Assembly (NCBI GenBank): GCA_951217055.1
Contig: OX578276.1
Coordinates: 69,758,144-69,822,143, forward strand
From: Gerris lacustris
Taxonomy: Eukaryota > Arthropoda > Insecta > Hemiptera > Gerridae
DNA: 64,000 bases
Reading direction: 5' to 3'
Under the pieces are notes generated by a model. It did no database searches, was not told the origin of the DNA, and saw only the letters and a program-made list of their open reading frames with translations. Positions 11,743-23,448 of this stretch are shown piece by piece (positions within the stretch are counted from its first letter, which is position 1; each line of letters opens with the position of its first letter). A program made the position numbers and the translations under genes.

Positions 11743-12412
11743 AGGGTCCGTAGGCAAAACCAAGGACCCTTATATTTTCCTGCGTGTGTCTGTCCGTCCG
11801 TCCTCTCGCGTGCTCTCACGGCTACACCTTTCGTCCGATCACTTTGAAATTGGGCATGTATGTGTCTTGTACCTGCCCACATATTTTAAAAATATAGCGA
11901 CTTAAAAAAAATATTTTTCAAAAAAAATTAGGGTAAAAAAACTTAAGGGTTAAAATTTTTTTTTTTTTTTCGACACCGTGAGGGGTATCATATGAAAGGG
12001 TACGTCGAGCTGATTGCAAAAATATATAATTCTTTGGTTATAACTTTGATAGGGCGAGCGTAGGCGAGTTTGAAACGTGTCCCCCCCTTCTATCTCGCTT
12101 ATGTGAAGTGCAAAAAATCTGAAAAAAATTCCTGAACATTCTTCGACCAAAAGTAAAGATACCACTTTTTGGAAATTTCGAAAAAAATATTATTTAATTT
12201 TTTATTGACAAAATACGTTTTTTTATAATTATGGTCTTTTCGATGTATTTATATGGTTGTAGTCCGGTTCAGTGGCAAAAAAATACTTTATCAGAGTGTG
12301 TTTTGAGAAAATCAGACCCTTAGAATGGTTCAAAGTAAGCTTTTTAGCATTTTAAAAAACACTGTTTATACACTTTACAGTTAAACACTATGTAGTGTGG
12401 CCTACGGACCCT
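11743..12412. mobile_element. Short-TIR element with AGGGTCCGTAGGC ends
   Basis: AGGGTCCGTAGGC at 11743-11755 is mirrored exactly by GCCTACGGACCCT at 12400-12412. Just inside the left end, AAGGACCCTTATA and a GTCTGTCCGTCCGTC run follow. This layout recalls the insect GGGTTCCGTA / CGGAACCCTTAT repeats followed by CTGTCTGTC-type sequence. The 670-bp interior has no coding potential. No target duplication was evident. The class is uncertain. Confidence 0.6.
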
Positions 12413-12517
12413 CGCTGTGTGCTGACTAGCACACACTTGACCTGTTTATTTATATTTATAATGTTGACATAACTGACAATAAAATTAACATAAATAAACC
12501 CCCACAACGACTATCTT

Positions 12518-13215
12518 TCATCTACACTCCATACTATATGTGCCATCTCCGCACTTCTTTTTTGTTAGTATCATTTGCGATAATTTCATCTTACTCCTTT
12601 CAATCCTCCTCTGATTGATTGCTTTTCTAAGTGTCCCTTTCTCTGTGAATATAATCCATTTATAATTACCGGTAGAACACACGTGTTCCAAAGTTTTCTC
12701 TTTGATTCCATACAAACGTCGGATCTGAATAAATGTCTGTATCAATTATAAGCTTGTTATCCTACGACTAACTTATTTTTTTTGCTCGTCTTTCTCGGAG
12801 CTTATCAGTGAACCTAAGTACATATATTCTTTAGTCATATAGAACTCATCTATTCCCACACTGATTTTTTATTTCTTCGCATATACGTTGACTGTTATTA
12901 TTTTTATCTCTTTTGCTGCTGATATAGCTTCTATTATCATTTTTTCGGCCTCTCCTATATATTTGGCGGCACTCTTTTAGTTTGGTACCCCCCACTTGGG
13001 TACCAAACTAAAAGAGTACCTTTTTGGCGATCAGCAATATGTCGTCCATAAATTTAAGTATGTTGAGCCATTCTAACATTCTTAACATTCTAACATTCTT
13101 CTTTTCTAACTCATCCCATTTTAGATTCCATGCTTATTCTACAACGTGTAGGAAAATCTGAGGGAATGCCCCCTTGCCTTACTCCTCTGTCGACCTTAAT
13201 CGTAATAGCGATTTT
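12518..13215 (-). pseudogene. RTE-clade LINE reverse-transcriptase remnant
   Basis: Reading the minus strand in broken frames gives IKVDRGVRQGG (13215-13165 region), the RT motif usually written KRGVRQGD. It then gives LNILKFMDDILLIAK (about 13056-13016), the catalytic FADD-type motif with FMDD in place of FADD. Next come EYMYLGSLIS and SRRITSL (about 12810-12760), matching the YIYLGQ and RRI of RTE elements. The last readable part is ERSKMKLSQMIL (about 12620-12580), matching the MERSMLGI segment. Stops, frameshifts and a 47-bp hairpin interrupt it. The order and spacing of the blocks support one decayed RTE copy. It is not functional. Confidence 0.6.
12971..13017. repeat. 20-bp-arm perfect hairpin inside the RTE remnant
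   Basis: ACTCTTTTAGTTTGGTACCC and its exact reverse complement are separated by CCCACTT. It interrupts the reverse-transcriptase frame just after the FMDD block, so it is either an insertion or a fold-back duplication. Confidence 0.85.
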
Positions 13216-13276
13216 TAATTTATTTTCATGTTAGCACCGTCATACCTATATGTATTTTAGTATTTTACGATTCATG

Positions 13277-13477
13277 TTATATTCCTATAAGTTCGACGCC
13301 ATCTAATACAGATTTTCTGTAATAAAAGGCTTTTTTACGAAAATAATGAAGCAGTAACTTGTATTGTCTTGTTATGTCAGTACGTTTTGTTTTTGAGTGG
13401 TGTTGCCAAGTAAGACGTTTGTCAAGGATAAGGCCAAGGTATAGCATTGAGGAATAGAAAATTCCATTGAATATCAA
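13277..13477 (-). pseudogene. Jockey-like LINE fragment (RT C-terminal region)
   Basis: Translation contains LYLGLILDKRLTWQHH and TKRTDITRQYKLL. This matches the KYLGVxLDxxLTWxxHI block that follows the catalytic motif in Jockey-group reverse transcriptases. About 40 codons are recognisable. The N-terminal residues and the last eight (GVELIGI end) are unrelated. It sits immediately upstream, on the same strand, of the RTE remnant but belongs to a different clade, so the two are separate insertions. Confidence 0.55.
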
Positions 13478-15506
13478 ATTCCTCGGCCCAATTTATTAAC
13501 TGCTTGATTGCGAATATATTATTCTCAAAAAGTCGACTAGTTTTTGTCGACTGTGATATACTTTTCTGTATACTCCGTTCTATGTTTATGTCTACATTTC
13601 CTTCTATTCTTTAATGATACCTACACGGTCAATCATACAGTTTGATCAAAGGGGATGGAACCTTTGGCATACAAACAAACGAAAATATTGTCTTAATATA
13701 TATCTACCCTTAATATCTAATCTACTAATTTTCTAATATATCTACTAATATAGAGTATATATATTGTATAGAGAATTCAGAAAATAGTATGTATATACTC
13801 TATTCCTGCAGTATAGTATAGGACTTTTGGAATTGTCTTTTTAATTTCTCTATTATTGAATTATAAATTTTAATATATTGCTATATATGTTAAGGACTGT
13901 GATCATTCTAAATAACGATTGCTTTGACTTCAAATTCCAAACTCCCTCAACCAAGAATATTTTCAGACACCAATGACTATTTTTATACTATATAAATATA
14001 ACTTTTATATGAATTTTGAAAACTAGTGACTTATTTTGATGAAACTTGTGTGTCCAATATTAATTGGTGATAATATCATTAATTATCAAAGTGGTCAAAT
14101 ATTAATTGCTACCTTCTGCCACTACTTAATTTTGGTTCACTCACGTATATAGAAATCAATCTTCTACACATTATTTTTATTCTAAAGTGACTTGTGACTT
14201 ATATTTATTAATTAGTTATTATTAATTGATGTTGTTCTTCTTCTTTAGTAAAAAAAAACAAAAAAAAAAAACAATTTATGTATTTTTTTTATAAGAAATA
14301 GTTATTTATGCACCTAGGGAGTAAAGTAAGCCATTGTTCCCTGAGCGAAAAAAGTTGGTTCTTGAGGCGAAGCCGAAGGAATTAGTCTCCTTAATTCCCG
14401 AGGCGCAGCCGAGGGAGATAATTATCGCTAGGGGAATAATGGCACTTTACTCATAAGCTACCTACAATATTTGATCTCCAGTAGGAAGAAAATCCATATT
14501 TTATTAGCACTTTTAATAGCAGATATAAGAGATTCGATATTAAAAACAAATAAGAATTGGGATTAAACTCAAATAGAATGTTATTTAGATTCAGGTTATA
14601 AACAAAGATAAACATGGTCAAAAAAGCGCAGTGCCGCCAACCTGATTTCAACAACTTCATTACAGGAGCCATTCATTTTCTACTATTTATAAAATAATTA
14701 AGTTGCAATCTTTACTTTTTTGCCCTACTTTACTTTTTCGCCCTACTTTTACTTTTTTCCCTACTTTTTGAGTTCAGTGATGAAAAGACCTGTTTTGGTC
14801 CCTCTAAACTTATTCAAAATCATAACTTTTTGTCCCTACAGGAGATAAAAAATATTAAATTGTTTTAATAATTTACCTAATAAAAATTTAAACAAGAGAT
14901 TTATAGTTTATTTTTAATTCTGAGTTTTTTCGTTTTAATTTAAAGAAAAATTGAAAAGAATAGATTAAAGAAATAAATAAATATCATTCCCGGGAATCCC
15001 GCTGGAATACTAAGAGGATTTCCACTTTCTTAGAAGTCTGTGAAAAGTGAAGCTTCTGTCAAGAAAATAAGCCCGTTTTCCTCATCTCAGAGATACACTT
15101 GTCATCTGACTGATTGTTTGGTTTCTCCTCCGCCAGTTTCCATAAAAAATTCAACAAAACAAAACAAACTAAAATAAAAAAGAAAAGGAAATAAAGAGAC
15201 ATGGAATATGAAAACTTCTTATTGTTCTTACCATTCCATAACATTTGGTTTTAAGGGAACATGGAAAATAGTCCACAGAAAAACGGAAACCTTATCTTCA
15301 ACTATATAAACTTTCCTATCTTCCCCTCTTTACCATTTTTTTAAGTAAAAGAAATAACAGATATTTTTATAAGTGAAAGCAAAAATGTTCCTTATTCTTC
15401 TTGTCTTTTATAAACTTTTATAGATGTCATGTTTAGACTAAAATTAACCTGTTTTATTCAAAACTACCTTATTTCACACAGAGACCTTGTTTTCAGAAAA
15501 AAAATC
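13478..15506. other. No gene seen
   Basis: AT-rich sequence with short TATA-rich segments near 13690-13800. A run of related pyrimidine words (CCTACTTTTACTTTTTT) lies at 14720-14765. A small foldback at 14321-14450 is listed separately. Confidence 0.55.
14321..14450. mobile_element. 130-bp foldback element
   Basis: The left arm GTAAAGTAAGCCATTGTTCC, then CTGAGCG, is mirrored imperfectly by CGCTAGGGGAATAATGGCAC, then TTTAC, at 14426-14450. The centre holds two variants of GAGGCGAAGCCGAAGGA and GAGGCGCAGCCGAGGGA. It is too small to encode anything and is compatible with a MITE. Confidence 0.55.
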
Positions 15507-15706
15507 GCTCCAATACAACTCAGACAAACTTTCTTATATTCGAGTTCATAATTACTTACCCAGTATTTTCCATTTATTAGTTTTCGAATTTTTGTAAGTA
15601 CGCTTAATTATTCTTGTAAATTCCAATTTCATCAAATTTAATTCCCTCTTTTCGCGCCATCACAATACTTTCTCGTTATAGTGAGAAAGCAAACAATGGT
15701 AATTTG
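15507..15706. repeat. Rep4 copy 1 (internally deleted)
   Basis: The left part (ACTCAGACAAACTTTC and the following GAGTTCATAATTA) and the right part (TTCGCGCCATCACAATACTT and GAGAAAGC) match the two ends of the longer copy at 62912-63489. About 380 bp of the middle, including the tRNA-like segment, is absent here. Confidence 0.6.
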
Positions 15707-15714
15707 AATAGACG

Positions 15715-15880
15715 TTAAAATTTGAATGGCTGGTTTCTCTTCCACATGGGCACTTTTTTTAAATGTATTGATCTAATTTTTTAGAAATTTGGTTTCTTTG
15801 CAGCATGTAGCCCACAGATTTTTGTTCTTATTAATTTTTGTTACATTGGTACTTTTATTCAAGTAAGAAATCAAAAATAA
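15715..15880 (+). repeat. Rep1 copy f, degenerate
   Basis: Recognisable words are TTTCTCTTCCACATGGGC, GTAGCCCACAGAT and TTGGTACTTTTATTCAAGTA, in plus Rep1 order. It leads into a Rep1 inner end at 15903-15910 that is split by the Harbinger-like MITE. Confidence 0.45.
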
Positions 15881-15910
15881 TTGTCACATTTCAAAAGAAT
15901 CTGTCAATTA

Positions 15911-16455
15911 AGGCCCGTTTACACGGTGATAGTTGCGGTCATGACAGCAACTATCGCATCGACTATCACCGTGTAGACTACGTGATAGATTTTGTCGCGA
16001 TAGAACTATCTGCCATCACACTATCTCGTCTGACGAGATAGTTGAGTGTTTTATCACAGCAGTCAGAGTACTCACGCGGATGATATTAGAACTACCACGC
16101 TAGATACTAGACGCTGATTGGCTTATACTTTTTTATCAACTGATAACAGATTAACAGATTTAAAGGCACCAAATATGAGCTTCACATTAGATATCAGATT
16201 TTGTTTTTTTCGACAATATGAATATATTCTTTTGGCTGTGTGTGTGTTATAATTTAACATTATAATATATTTAATGCTTTATTTCCGTATCCTAGTCAAA
16301 AATGTATTATATAGATGTAACATTGAGTGCAAGACAACAAGTTTTGACGTATTTTAACTCTCACCGTGTAAACTGCACACCTTGGCGATAGTTGTATGAC
16401 GTAGACTGACATGATAGTTCTATCGTGGAAGAACTATCACCGTGTAAACGGGCCT
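15911..16455. mobile_element. PIF/Harbinger-like MITE with TTA target duplication
   Basis: The ends are AGGCCCGTTTACACGGTGAT (15911-15930) and the inverted copy ATCACCGTGTAAACGGGCCT (16436-16455), continuing as GATAGTT/AACTATC. TTA lies directly outside both ends (15908-15910 and 16456-16458), the 3-bp duplication typical of PIF/Harbinger elements. The 545-bp interior has no transposase. It is full of short inverted motifs (GATAGTT/AACTATC, ACTATCTCGTC/GACGAGATAGT). Removing the element and one TTA restores CAATTAGTGTGGCA, a Rep1 inner end, so it jumped into a Rep1 copy. Confidence 0.85.
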
Positions 16456-16720
16456 TTAGTGTGGCAAATAGCATCCTCGAGTCCGACTGTCATACTTTAA
16501 TGATGTTTTGCTGATAATAAAAAGGAGAAAATTATAATTTATTTAATTTCCTCACTTGGATTTTTGGATTCCGCAATTGGATTTCGTTACATAAATAAAA
16601 TAAAAATGGGGAGAAAATGTAAATAAATCAGGCAATAATGGGCCACAAAAAGCAAAATACTAGTAAGGTACGCGATATGGCGCGGGGAAGTTTTGTGCCA
16701 ATTGGAAGACCATTTTATAT
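16456..16720. repeat. Rep1 ends in inverted arrangement
   Basis: The left end reads TTAGTGTGGCAAATAGCATC (minus inner end). The right end, 16595-16712, reads GGGGAGAAAATGT, CAGGCAATAATGGGCC and GGGGAAGTTTTGTGCCAATT (plus inner end). So two inner ends face each other about 250 bp apart, like terminal inverted repeats. Confidence 0.5.
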
Positions 16721-17997
16721 TATTTTTATCTACTTTATATATATATAAGATTTATGTAGCTATGTACTCATATTTTCTTTTTATAATCATTTCTTCTATA
16801 AATATTTTGCGTCCAGTATAAAATTTGTTTTATGTGTAATAATATTTAATATCATATAATGTGCCATATTATCGATAAAACAATATAATATTAAAGTTAT
16901 AATAATAATAACATAAAAATAAGGGTGTTAAAAGAATGGTAGTTTAACAGGGATAAATAGAGTTTAAATCCGCGTCCTATGAAAATCTAACTCGAGACTT
17001 AACTTTATATTTTATTTATATTTATTGCTATTACCCAAGTAGACATTTATTGGGAGAACCCGCATCGAATTACTGCTCATGAACTTATTTTAAATGTATT
17101 ATTCGAGGTCGAAAAAAAGCGTTATTTTCCTTTCTGTTGAGGGAAAAGGATTTTTTAGTGGTGAAAGCTGTTAAAGGCTGAATGTAGCGCTAAGTCAGAA
17201 TTGCTCTGCGTACAGGTTTTACATGGATCAGTTGGGAAATGCTTTCAACCTTTCACCGCTTAATAAATCACCATTTTACCAGGAGGGGAAAACTTGGTGA
17301 GGTGAGGTCGGTTCCTCTCTTAGCTCCAGTCTGTAACGACGTCGATGAAACTTTAACTTACTTTACTCAAGTTTTGGATCGTGTAGAGTGCGGGCCTCGA
17401 GTACGGTGGGAAAGCGAGCACTGTCAGAACTCGAGCCAGCTTCCAAAACACAGTGTCAAATTCAATTATTCTCGACTTAAAATTAGCACTGAGACACTTG
17501 ATCTTATTTAAATGTTGTATATCCTAAGAAGTTGATAATTATTCAGGGTAATATGATGCTAGAACCCAACTTTTATTTATATGATACTACAAGAATGAAA
17601 CAAATATTTTCCTTTTTTTTCCAAACAGATTATTATAACATACCATTCGATTATTTTTAAGAACATTCTCACATACTTAATCATACATCGAGAGAAATTA
17701 TTCTAGTAGCGCGAAAATTCTTCTTTTTTAAAGAAATGTGGGTTTTACAAAATATTATGTCTGTAGTCTATGCACACTCGTGAAGGCTATACACTGGGCT
17801 GGTTTTGATTAAGTTTTGGATACATGTCCGGAAAATACACACTTCGGGTAAAATGATAAAAATTATTTTTAGCTCTAAATTTGAGGGCACTATAGCTACA
17901 AACACTAAATAAACCTGCATAAAAAATATTTCTCGAAAAAGGTTCTAACGATTTTGATTAAATAATTCTACAATGTAGTCAATTTAAATACTGATCT
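16721..17997. other. No gene recognised
   Basis: It contains one 90-codon open frame at 17239-17511 in a GC-richer patch (17160-17470). The predicted peptide has no recognisable domain or signal, no upstream element supports it, and I do not call it a gene. Confidence 0.5.
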
Positions 17998-18662
17998 AAT
18001 CTGACCAAAAACCACTTGTGTGGTAAAGAAACACCCCGCCAAATCTGTGATCCAAAAAAGTTGCGAAATCATCTTTCTGTCCCGCCAAGTGATGTTGGCA
18101 CTTCCTCCTGACCCAACACTATCAACTTAGATACTTATCAGCTTCTTCCCCTTGGCGGCGCGGCATGCCTTGCCATTTCCTGAAACTGGAATTTTAATAT
18201 TCTTCAAATACCAATACAATTTCTTGTTTCACCTTCATGTTTGCCACATGAGGTTTGTGTGGAAAGATAGTTGTTCACCTCATAGTCTTAGTTCTAGATT
18301 CTAGACAACTAGTACTAATATATGCACGCGCATATTGGAGAGGAAAGCCTTTTAACAGTGTTGTTGAAGGCTCTTGCTGTAAATCTTTCCCATTATCTAA
18401 AAGCAAATAAAGTAGAAATAAATAATATACAAATTAAGCTTTCAAGGAATGACCCCATGCAACTACTACTTTCATTGCAGAGGATGCGTGGAATACAACC
18501 AATTAACTTTTGGTAGTACTGCAGGCACACCGCCAAGGAGAAGAAGCTGATAAGTATCTAAATTGACAGTGTTGGGTCAGGAGAAAGTGCCAACATCACT
18601 TGGCGGGACAGAAAGTTGATTTCACAACTTTTTTACCACACAAGTGGTTTTTGGTCAGATTG
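17998..18662. mobile_element. Long-TIR DNA element (~135-160-bp arms)
   Basis: The left arm starts AATCTGACCAAAAACCACTT and runs to CCTTGGCGG near 18158. The right arm is its reverse complement from CCGCCAAGG (about 18530) to AAGTGGTTTTTGGTCAGATT (18643-18662). The left arm has an extra ~25 bp near 18029. Shared inner words include GTCCCGCCAAGTGATGTTGG and GATACTTATCAGCTTCTTC. The interior holds a 64-codon frame at 18322-18516 of unknown nature. No target duplication was recognised. Class unknown; a Mutator- or foldback-type MITE is possible. Confidence 0.75.
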
Positions 18663-18744
18663 CATGACTTTTTGTACGGTTCCTAACAAAGAATTCTCTA
18701 AAATGTTTATTCCCACACATTAGAGACAAATAAAAGTGAAGTTC

Positions 18745-19030
18745 CTCATTCAGCGTAGGAATGAGTTGAGGGGTTGTAGGGGGGGAGGGAATGCACTAGA
18801 GCCCTAGACGAATCCAAAAAGCCCTCCTTCATTAAAATCGGTTCAGTAGTTTGGTTCGTCAACGTTAAAGTGACTGTTCCGCTAGCTTGGTTTCTCGCTC
18901 CGTGTTCAGCGTAGGAATAAGTTATCTAAATTTGTTGGATCTAGGAATGCACTAGGGCCCTAGACGAATCCAAAAAGCCCTCATTCATTTAAATCGATTT
19001 AGTAGTTTAGGCTGTAGGTGCATCAACGTA
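18745..19030 (+). repeat. Two-copy tandem duplication (~150-bp unit)
   Basis: AATGCACTAGAGCCCTAGAC then GAATCCAAAAAGCCCTCCTT recurs ~160 bp later as AATGCACTAGGGCCCTAGAC then GAATCCAAAAAGCCCTCATT. Both copies are preceded by TTCAGCGTAGGAAT and followed by AAATCG and AGTAGTTT. The TTCATTAAAATCGGTTCAGT word is the kind of phrase found in many arthropod repeats. Confidence 0.7.
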
Positions 19031-22000
19031 AAATGAAGGAAGAATAAGAAGAATCATCAAAACTACCATTAATAAAACTTAATAAAACAAATTATTTATT
19101 TAAAAAATATCAACAAAAAAACAGACAAGATATACAACTAGCCATAACAAAAAAAAGTACCTAAGCAATATAAATAATAATATTAAATTAAACAATACAT
19201 TTTTTTCTCTAAACACTAACATTACAATGAGAGTATAAATATGGCTACACAAGTACTATATAAAATGAAATAGTGCATAAAAAATAGTATAAATCAACAA
19301 CTATCAAAATAAACATCAAACAAACCAACAAGCAAATGCAAGGAGATCACCTGGTGACTTGTCTTCTTTTCGAGTGTCAGAAAACAACAAAAGCTTCATA
19401 TACTATTGAAATACCTCTTCTGTTTAAGTTTCTTCTACTGTATATTCAAATTTAATACTTCATTACACACTAGAATAATTTATTAAGAATACAATTCTTT
19501 GTCACTTACTTACTTGATATACCGTTAGAGTAATTCACGTTCTACTTTTTTGTAGATTGTCAAATCTTCAAATAATGTGGCTTTAAATAAATTAAAGGAT
19601 TTTGCACGAACTTAACTAAATAGTAATCAATATTGTCGTCAACGAAAATGAAATAGAAATGCAGTTGCCTGTCGTTGTTGATTTTTATTGTTTTGAAATT
19701 AAATGCTAATTTATTAGTTTATTGTTCTTCTGCAGTGAAGCTGTGCCCAACTTTACCCAGTTTGTTTTGAATAGCTCCCCAGTCTAATGAATATTCATTT
19801 AGATTTCTGATAATGTGCAGTTTGTACTGTATGTTTTATAATTATGTTAATTGTCTCATACACGCTCTTTGTAAACATGAACGATTACTAACATGCTAGA
19901 GCTACCCCCGAGGGTTTAGTTCTCTAACTATTTTCGATTAAAAAAATGTTTATGCATTACTCGATAACAGGTATTAGTTTTTTAGTTAATTCTTTTTACA
20001 ATCTTTTCAGTATGTATTTTTTAGTATTTTTATATGATCTAATGTACTATCTTTGTAATGTGATCTAATGTACTATCTTTGTAATGTGATCTAATGTACG
20101 TACTATCACAAACTAAACGAATAAATGTAGAACATAGAATATACGAATATTCTATATCTATAGGTATAGGCTATATTCATTTTTTAAACTAAATTTTTAA
20201 GCAAAAAAAGTCAAAATATACCGTCGGAATAACCTCGTTACAACACAATTTATGTCTTTTTCCAATAAGGACCATTTATTACCATTCAGTTCCGAAGGAA
20301 GTTTATAAATACCATGTGTATCCCTGCACTTTAATTGCTTGAGAAAAACAGAAAATTGAGCATTACGTTTGATGAACATGATTATTAAGGTCACAACTAT
20401 CGCACTACCTTCACGTCACTTAGCTCATGGTGCTGCCACAGGACCTCACGTCACACACTAAGTGAGTCTTTATACTATTTCAGCATAGAGACTCCACTGA
20501 AGTCACTTTATAATGCGTTAACTTACGTGACGTGGCCGTAGTGTGTTTTCCCCCTTAAATCTTACATTAAATCTTAGCCATTAATATTAATACGCATAAA
20601 TATATTTTTTCAAGATTAACAAAAATAAATTTGGGTTAGTTTACCGTTTTATGCACTTTAACTACTTGTAGAAAAACAATATTTAAATCCTCCCAAAAAA
20701 ACATCAATGGAAAAATTAAGCTTCCAGTATCATTTTCTGCAATATCTTGAGCCTCTCAACTACTGAACCCCCTTCCTGTTCAAAATGTAAATCCAGTTTA
20801 AACGGATTTTACATTTCGCTTGTTGGAATCGAATCCTTCGCCCTTGCTGATAAGATTATCATAATTTACCGAACCCCCGAAACATTGCCTGCTCTTAGAC
20901 CCTCAGATCCTTTCTCTTTACCGGCCAATATCCGTCAGTCTAAAAAATAAATTTCAGTTTCTCTCTTTTTCACAGTTTTTTACTTATAAGTTTTATCCCG
21001 CATTTTTGCAAAGACCAGGCTGGAACACAAAAAACATCCAGTGTGCTTATTACTCCTTTTCATTAGTGTTTACTCGTTTTATAAGTATATGTTTATTAAT
21101 TCCTTGTATCAACATTCAAATAAAAATCCGTTGTTTTTTTTTGTAAAGAAATATATTTACCTTACGTTCAAACAAAATATAAAAATAAGAATTTATTTAT
21201 GAAATTGAGGAGCATTCTTCGTTTTACAGCACTTTTTTCTGTTCCTTTTACCTCCCGATCAACCACATGGCTATACGATCCCCTATTTAAGTGGGAATAG
21301 AGAAATATGTTGATTATTTGATAATCTATTTGAAAAGATCTTGATGAGGCAATGAGGGAAAATTAATTTTAATTTATAAATGGTGTTTAAATCAATGCTA
21401 AGTGCATCTTAGTGTGGTAAAAAACCAATAGACTATTATGGTATTAGTTAGCTCCTTTATGTGTGAGATCAAAATTTAAATCAATGGACACATTCATTGC
21501 AAGCCAAAATGCAAAGAAAAGGAGGCAGAGTCATTTTCCCATCACTTGCGGGTAATACTCTTCTGTTTATCTTCTCATATATGAAGTATACCTATATAAA
21601 GAGAAAGTATTATAATGACACTAATGTCGACTTTGAGGTTTCATTGAGGTTCATTGAAATTTGGCGCACATGTACCGAAAAATTATTGCCCAAGGCGATA
21701 TTGACAAATAAATCTTAGCTCTAAATTTAGTGTAAACGGTCCATTTAACGGTCTATTTATAAAAAGTCAATTTAAATTAAAATCTAACCGTATAAGTCGT
21801 TTTCGAAATATTGATGAAAATAAATCTGATTTTTGAAAATCGAAAACGAGATTTAAACAATTCACTTAATTATTATGTAATATAAATTTAGTATCACTAT
21901 GTATATGTGAACGAGGTGTTCGAGTATGTCTGACCTATTTATATATGTTTAAACACGGGCATAAACATTTATTGTTAGTGTTAGGTAAAAAAAAAGTAGC

Positions 22001-22149
22001 ATACTTAGTTAAATGAAAATTAACAATCTTGGAAGAGCGTATTCAAGGGATAACACATTAGCTTGAAACTACTGTCACCAAAATATAATATGGTTTAATC
22101 CTTAGAGAGGTGGTCCCCATTTCACATTTATGACTACATATGCCAATTT
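19031..22149. other. No gene recognised
   Basis: AT-rich sequence; open frames are at most 73 codons and none is recognisable. A patch at 20390-20560 repeats the word ACGTCAC several times (CACGTCACTTAG, CTCACGTCACACAC and the inverse ACGTGACGTGG). It may be a small decayed inverted-repeat element. Confidence 0.5.
20036..20100 (+). repeat. 26-bp tandem repeat, about 2.5 copies
   Basis: The unit GATCTAATGTACTATCTTTG plus TAATGT is repeated twice exactly, followed by a partial copy ending in GTACG. Confidence 0.9.
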
Positions 22150-22765
22150 GACAATTTCCTTAAAAGAAAGTAGAAATCCCCAACAAAAACCTAACCGTGA
22201 AAAGTTCCAGACCCTCACCCAAAAAAGTCAGCCTATCAAAAAGTGCTATAAACATTGTGGCAAAGTCTGCTCTTTCTTTAGTCCATATAAACTCATTTCA
22301 CTCCTACTTTCATGAGCAAGACTGCTCTTTTATTTTTATTGCTTAACACTTGGTCAGTATCTGAATGATGCTTAAAACAGACTTAGCCACAATGTAGATA
22401 TAACTACTTTAATAGACTGATTTATTTGGAAGCGTGTCTGGAAGCGAGTTCTGGCGTGTGAAAGAAATAATTATTTTCTTCTGAGTTTGAGTTCTCTCAC
22501 CCCATTACCCACGTAACTAATGTGACTACACCATTATTTTGACGTTTTACGCCTCATTCAGAAACTGACCGTCTAAGCAATATAAGTAATAGAGAAGTCT
22601 TGCTCATTAAAGTAGAAGCGAAGGGTTATGGACTGAAGAAAGAGCAGACTTAGCCACAAGGTAGATATCACTACTTTACATGCCGAATTTTTTTGGGAGA
22701 GGGTTTGGAAAGAGGCCTTTTGTTCACGGTTAGGTTTTTGTAGGGGATATCATTCCTTTTTGCTG
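22150..22765. mobile_element. Imperfect foldback element
   Basis: The left arm words CCCCAACAAAAACCTAACCG, GCAAAGTCTGCTCTTTCTT and ATGAGCAAGACTGC reappear inverted on the right as GTCTTGCTCATTAAAGTAG, AAGAAAGAGCAGACTTAGCC and CGGTTAGGTTTTTGTAGGGG. A third partial copy (ACAGACTTAGCCACAATGTA) lies at 22377-22396. Arms are about 170 bp and diverged; there is no coding potential. Confidence 0.6.
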
Positions 22766-23369
22766 GCTTCAGCATGGTGGGCGTCGTCTTGGATCTTTAC
22801 GAGGCACTGGAGGGAGCAGGACCACTGCATTTTCCCCTTATATACATTAAACCGACGTAGAAAAACACGGGTATAGAGTATCTATGATGATATTATTATA
22901 CATTATTATGATATAATTATTATAATATATGGTATTTTATGATATGAAGTAAAGATACTCTGACATGCTTGCTGGAACTTGGCCTGGAGCACTGCCTTAT
23001 TATTATATTATTCCGATACAAATCAGTAAAAAAAAAAAGTACCTACATGTACCAAATTTAAAATAAATAAATAAATAAAAAATAAAAAAATACTTGGCCC
23101 TAATGTACAAATTGAGGTCTTTCAAATGATATGCAACAAAACACAATGACAAATTTGAAAATAGAGGTCACGTGGTTCTCAGCAAATAGGACGAATTTAT
23201 GAAATGTTAAATACTCGATTTACAGAGCACTAGTGAGAGATTTAAGCCCCCCCCCCCCAATCCGAAATAAATCGGTTAATATATTAATTAAATGTAGCTC
23301 CAACTGAGGTACAACCGATGGATGTGCGAGCAAAAGTCATCAATCAAACTTGCAGATCTTTCAAAATCA

Positions 23370-23393
23370 TTTGCTTTTGTGCACAAAAGCAAA
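23370..23393. repeat. 24-bp perfect palindrome
   Basis: TTTGCTTTTGTG is followed directly by its exact reverse complement CACAAAAGCAAA. It lies 17 bp from the next palindrome. Confidence 0.9.
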
Positions 23394-23410
23394 GTCAAGT
23401 CAAGTTTATC

Positions 23411-23448
23411 AAGTTTTTTTGTGCGGTTGCAACCGCACAAAAAAACTT
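23411..23448. repeat. 38-bp perfect palindrome
   Basis: AAGTTTTTTTGTGCGGTTG (23411-23429) is followed without spacer by its exact reverse complement (23430-23448). The GTGCGGTTGCAACCGCAC core is GC-rich against an AT-rich background. Together with the 24-bp palindrome it makes a two-hairpin array of unknown role. Confidence 0.9.

Noticed and set aside
17239..17511. 90-codon plus-strand frame in a GC-richer patch
   Set aside because: No known motif, single copy, no splice or promoter context. A chance frame is as likely as an exon.
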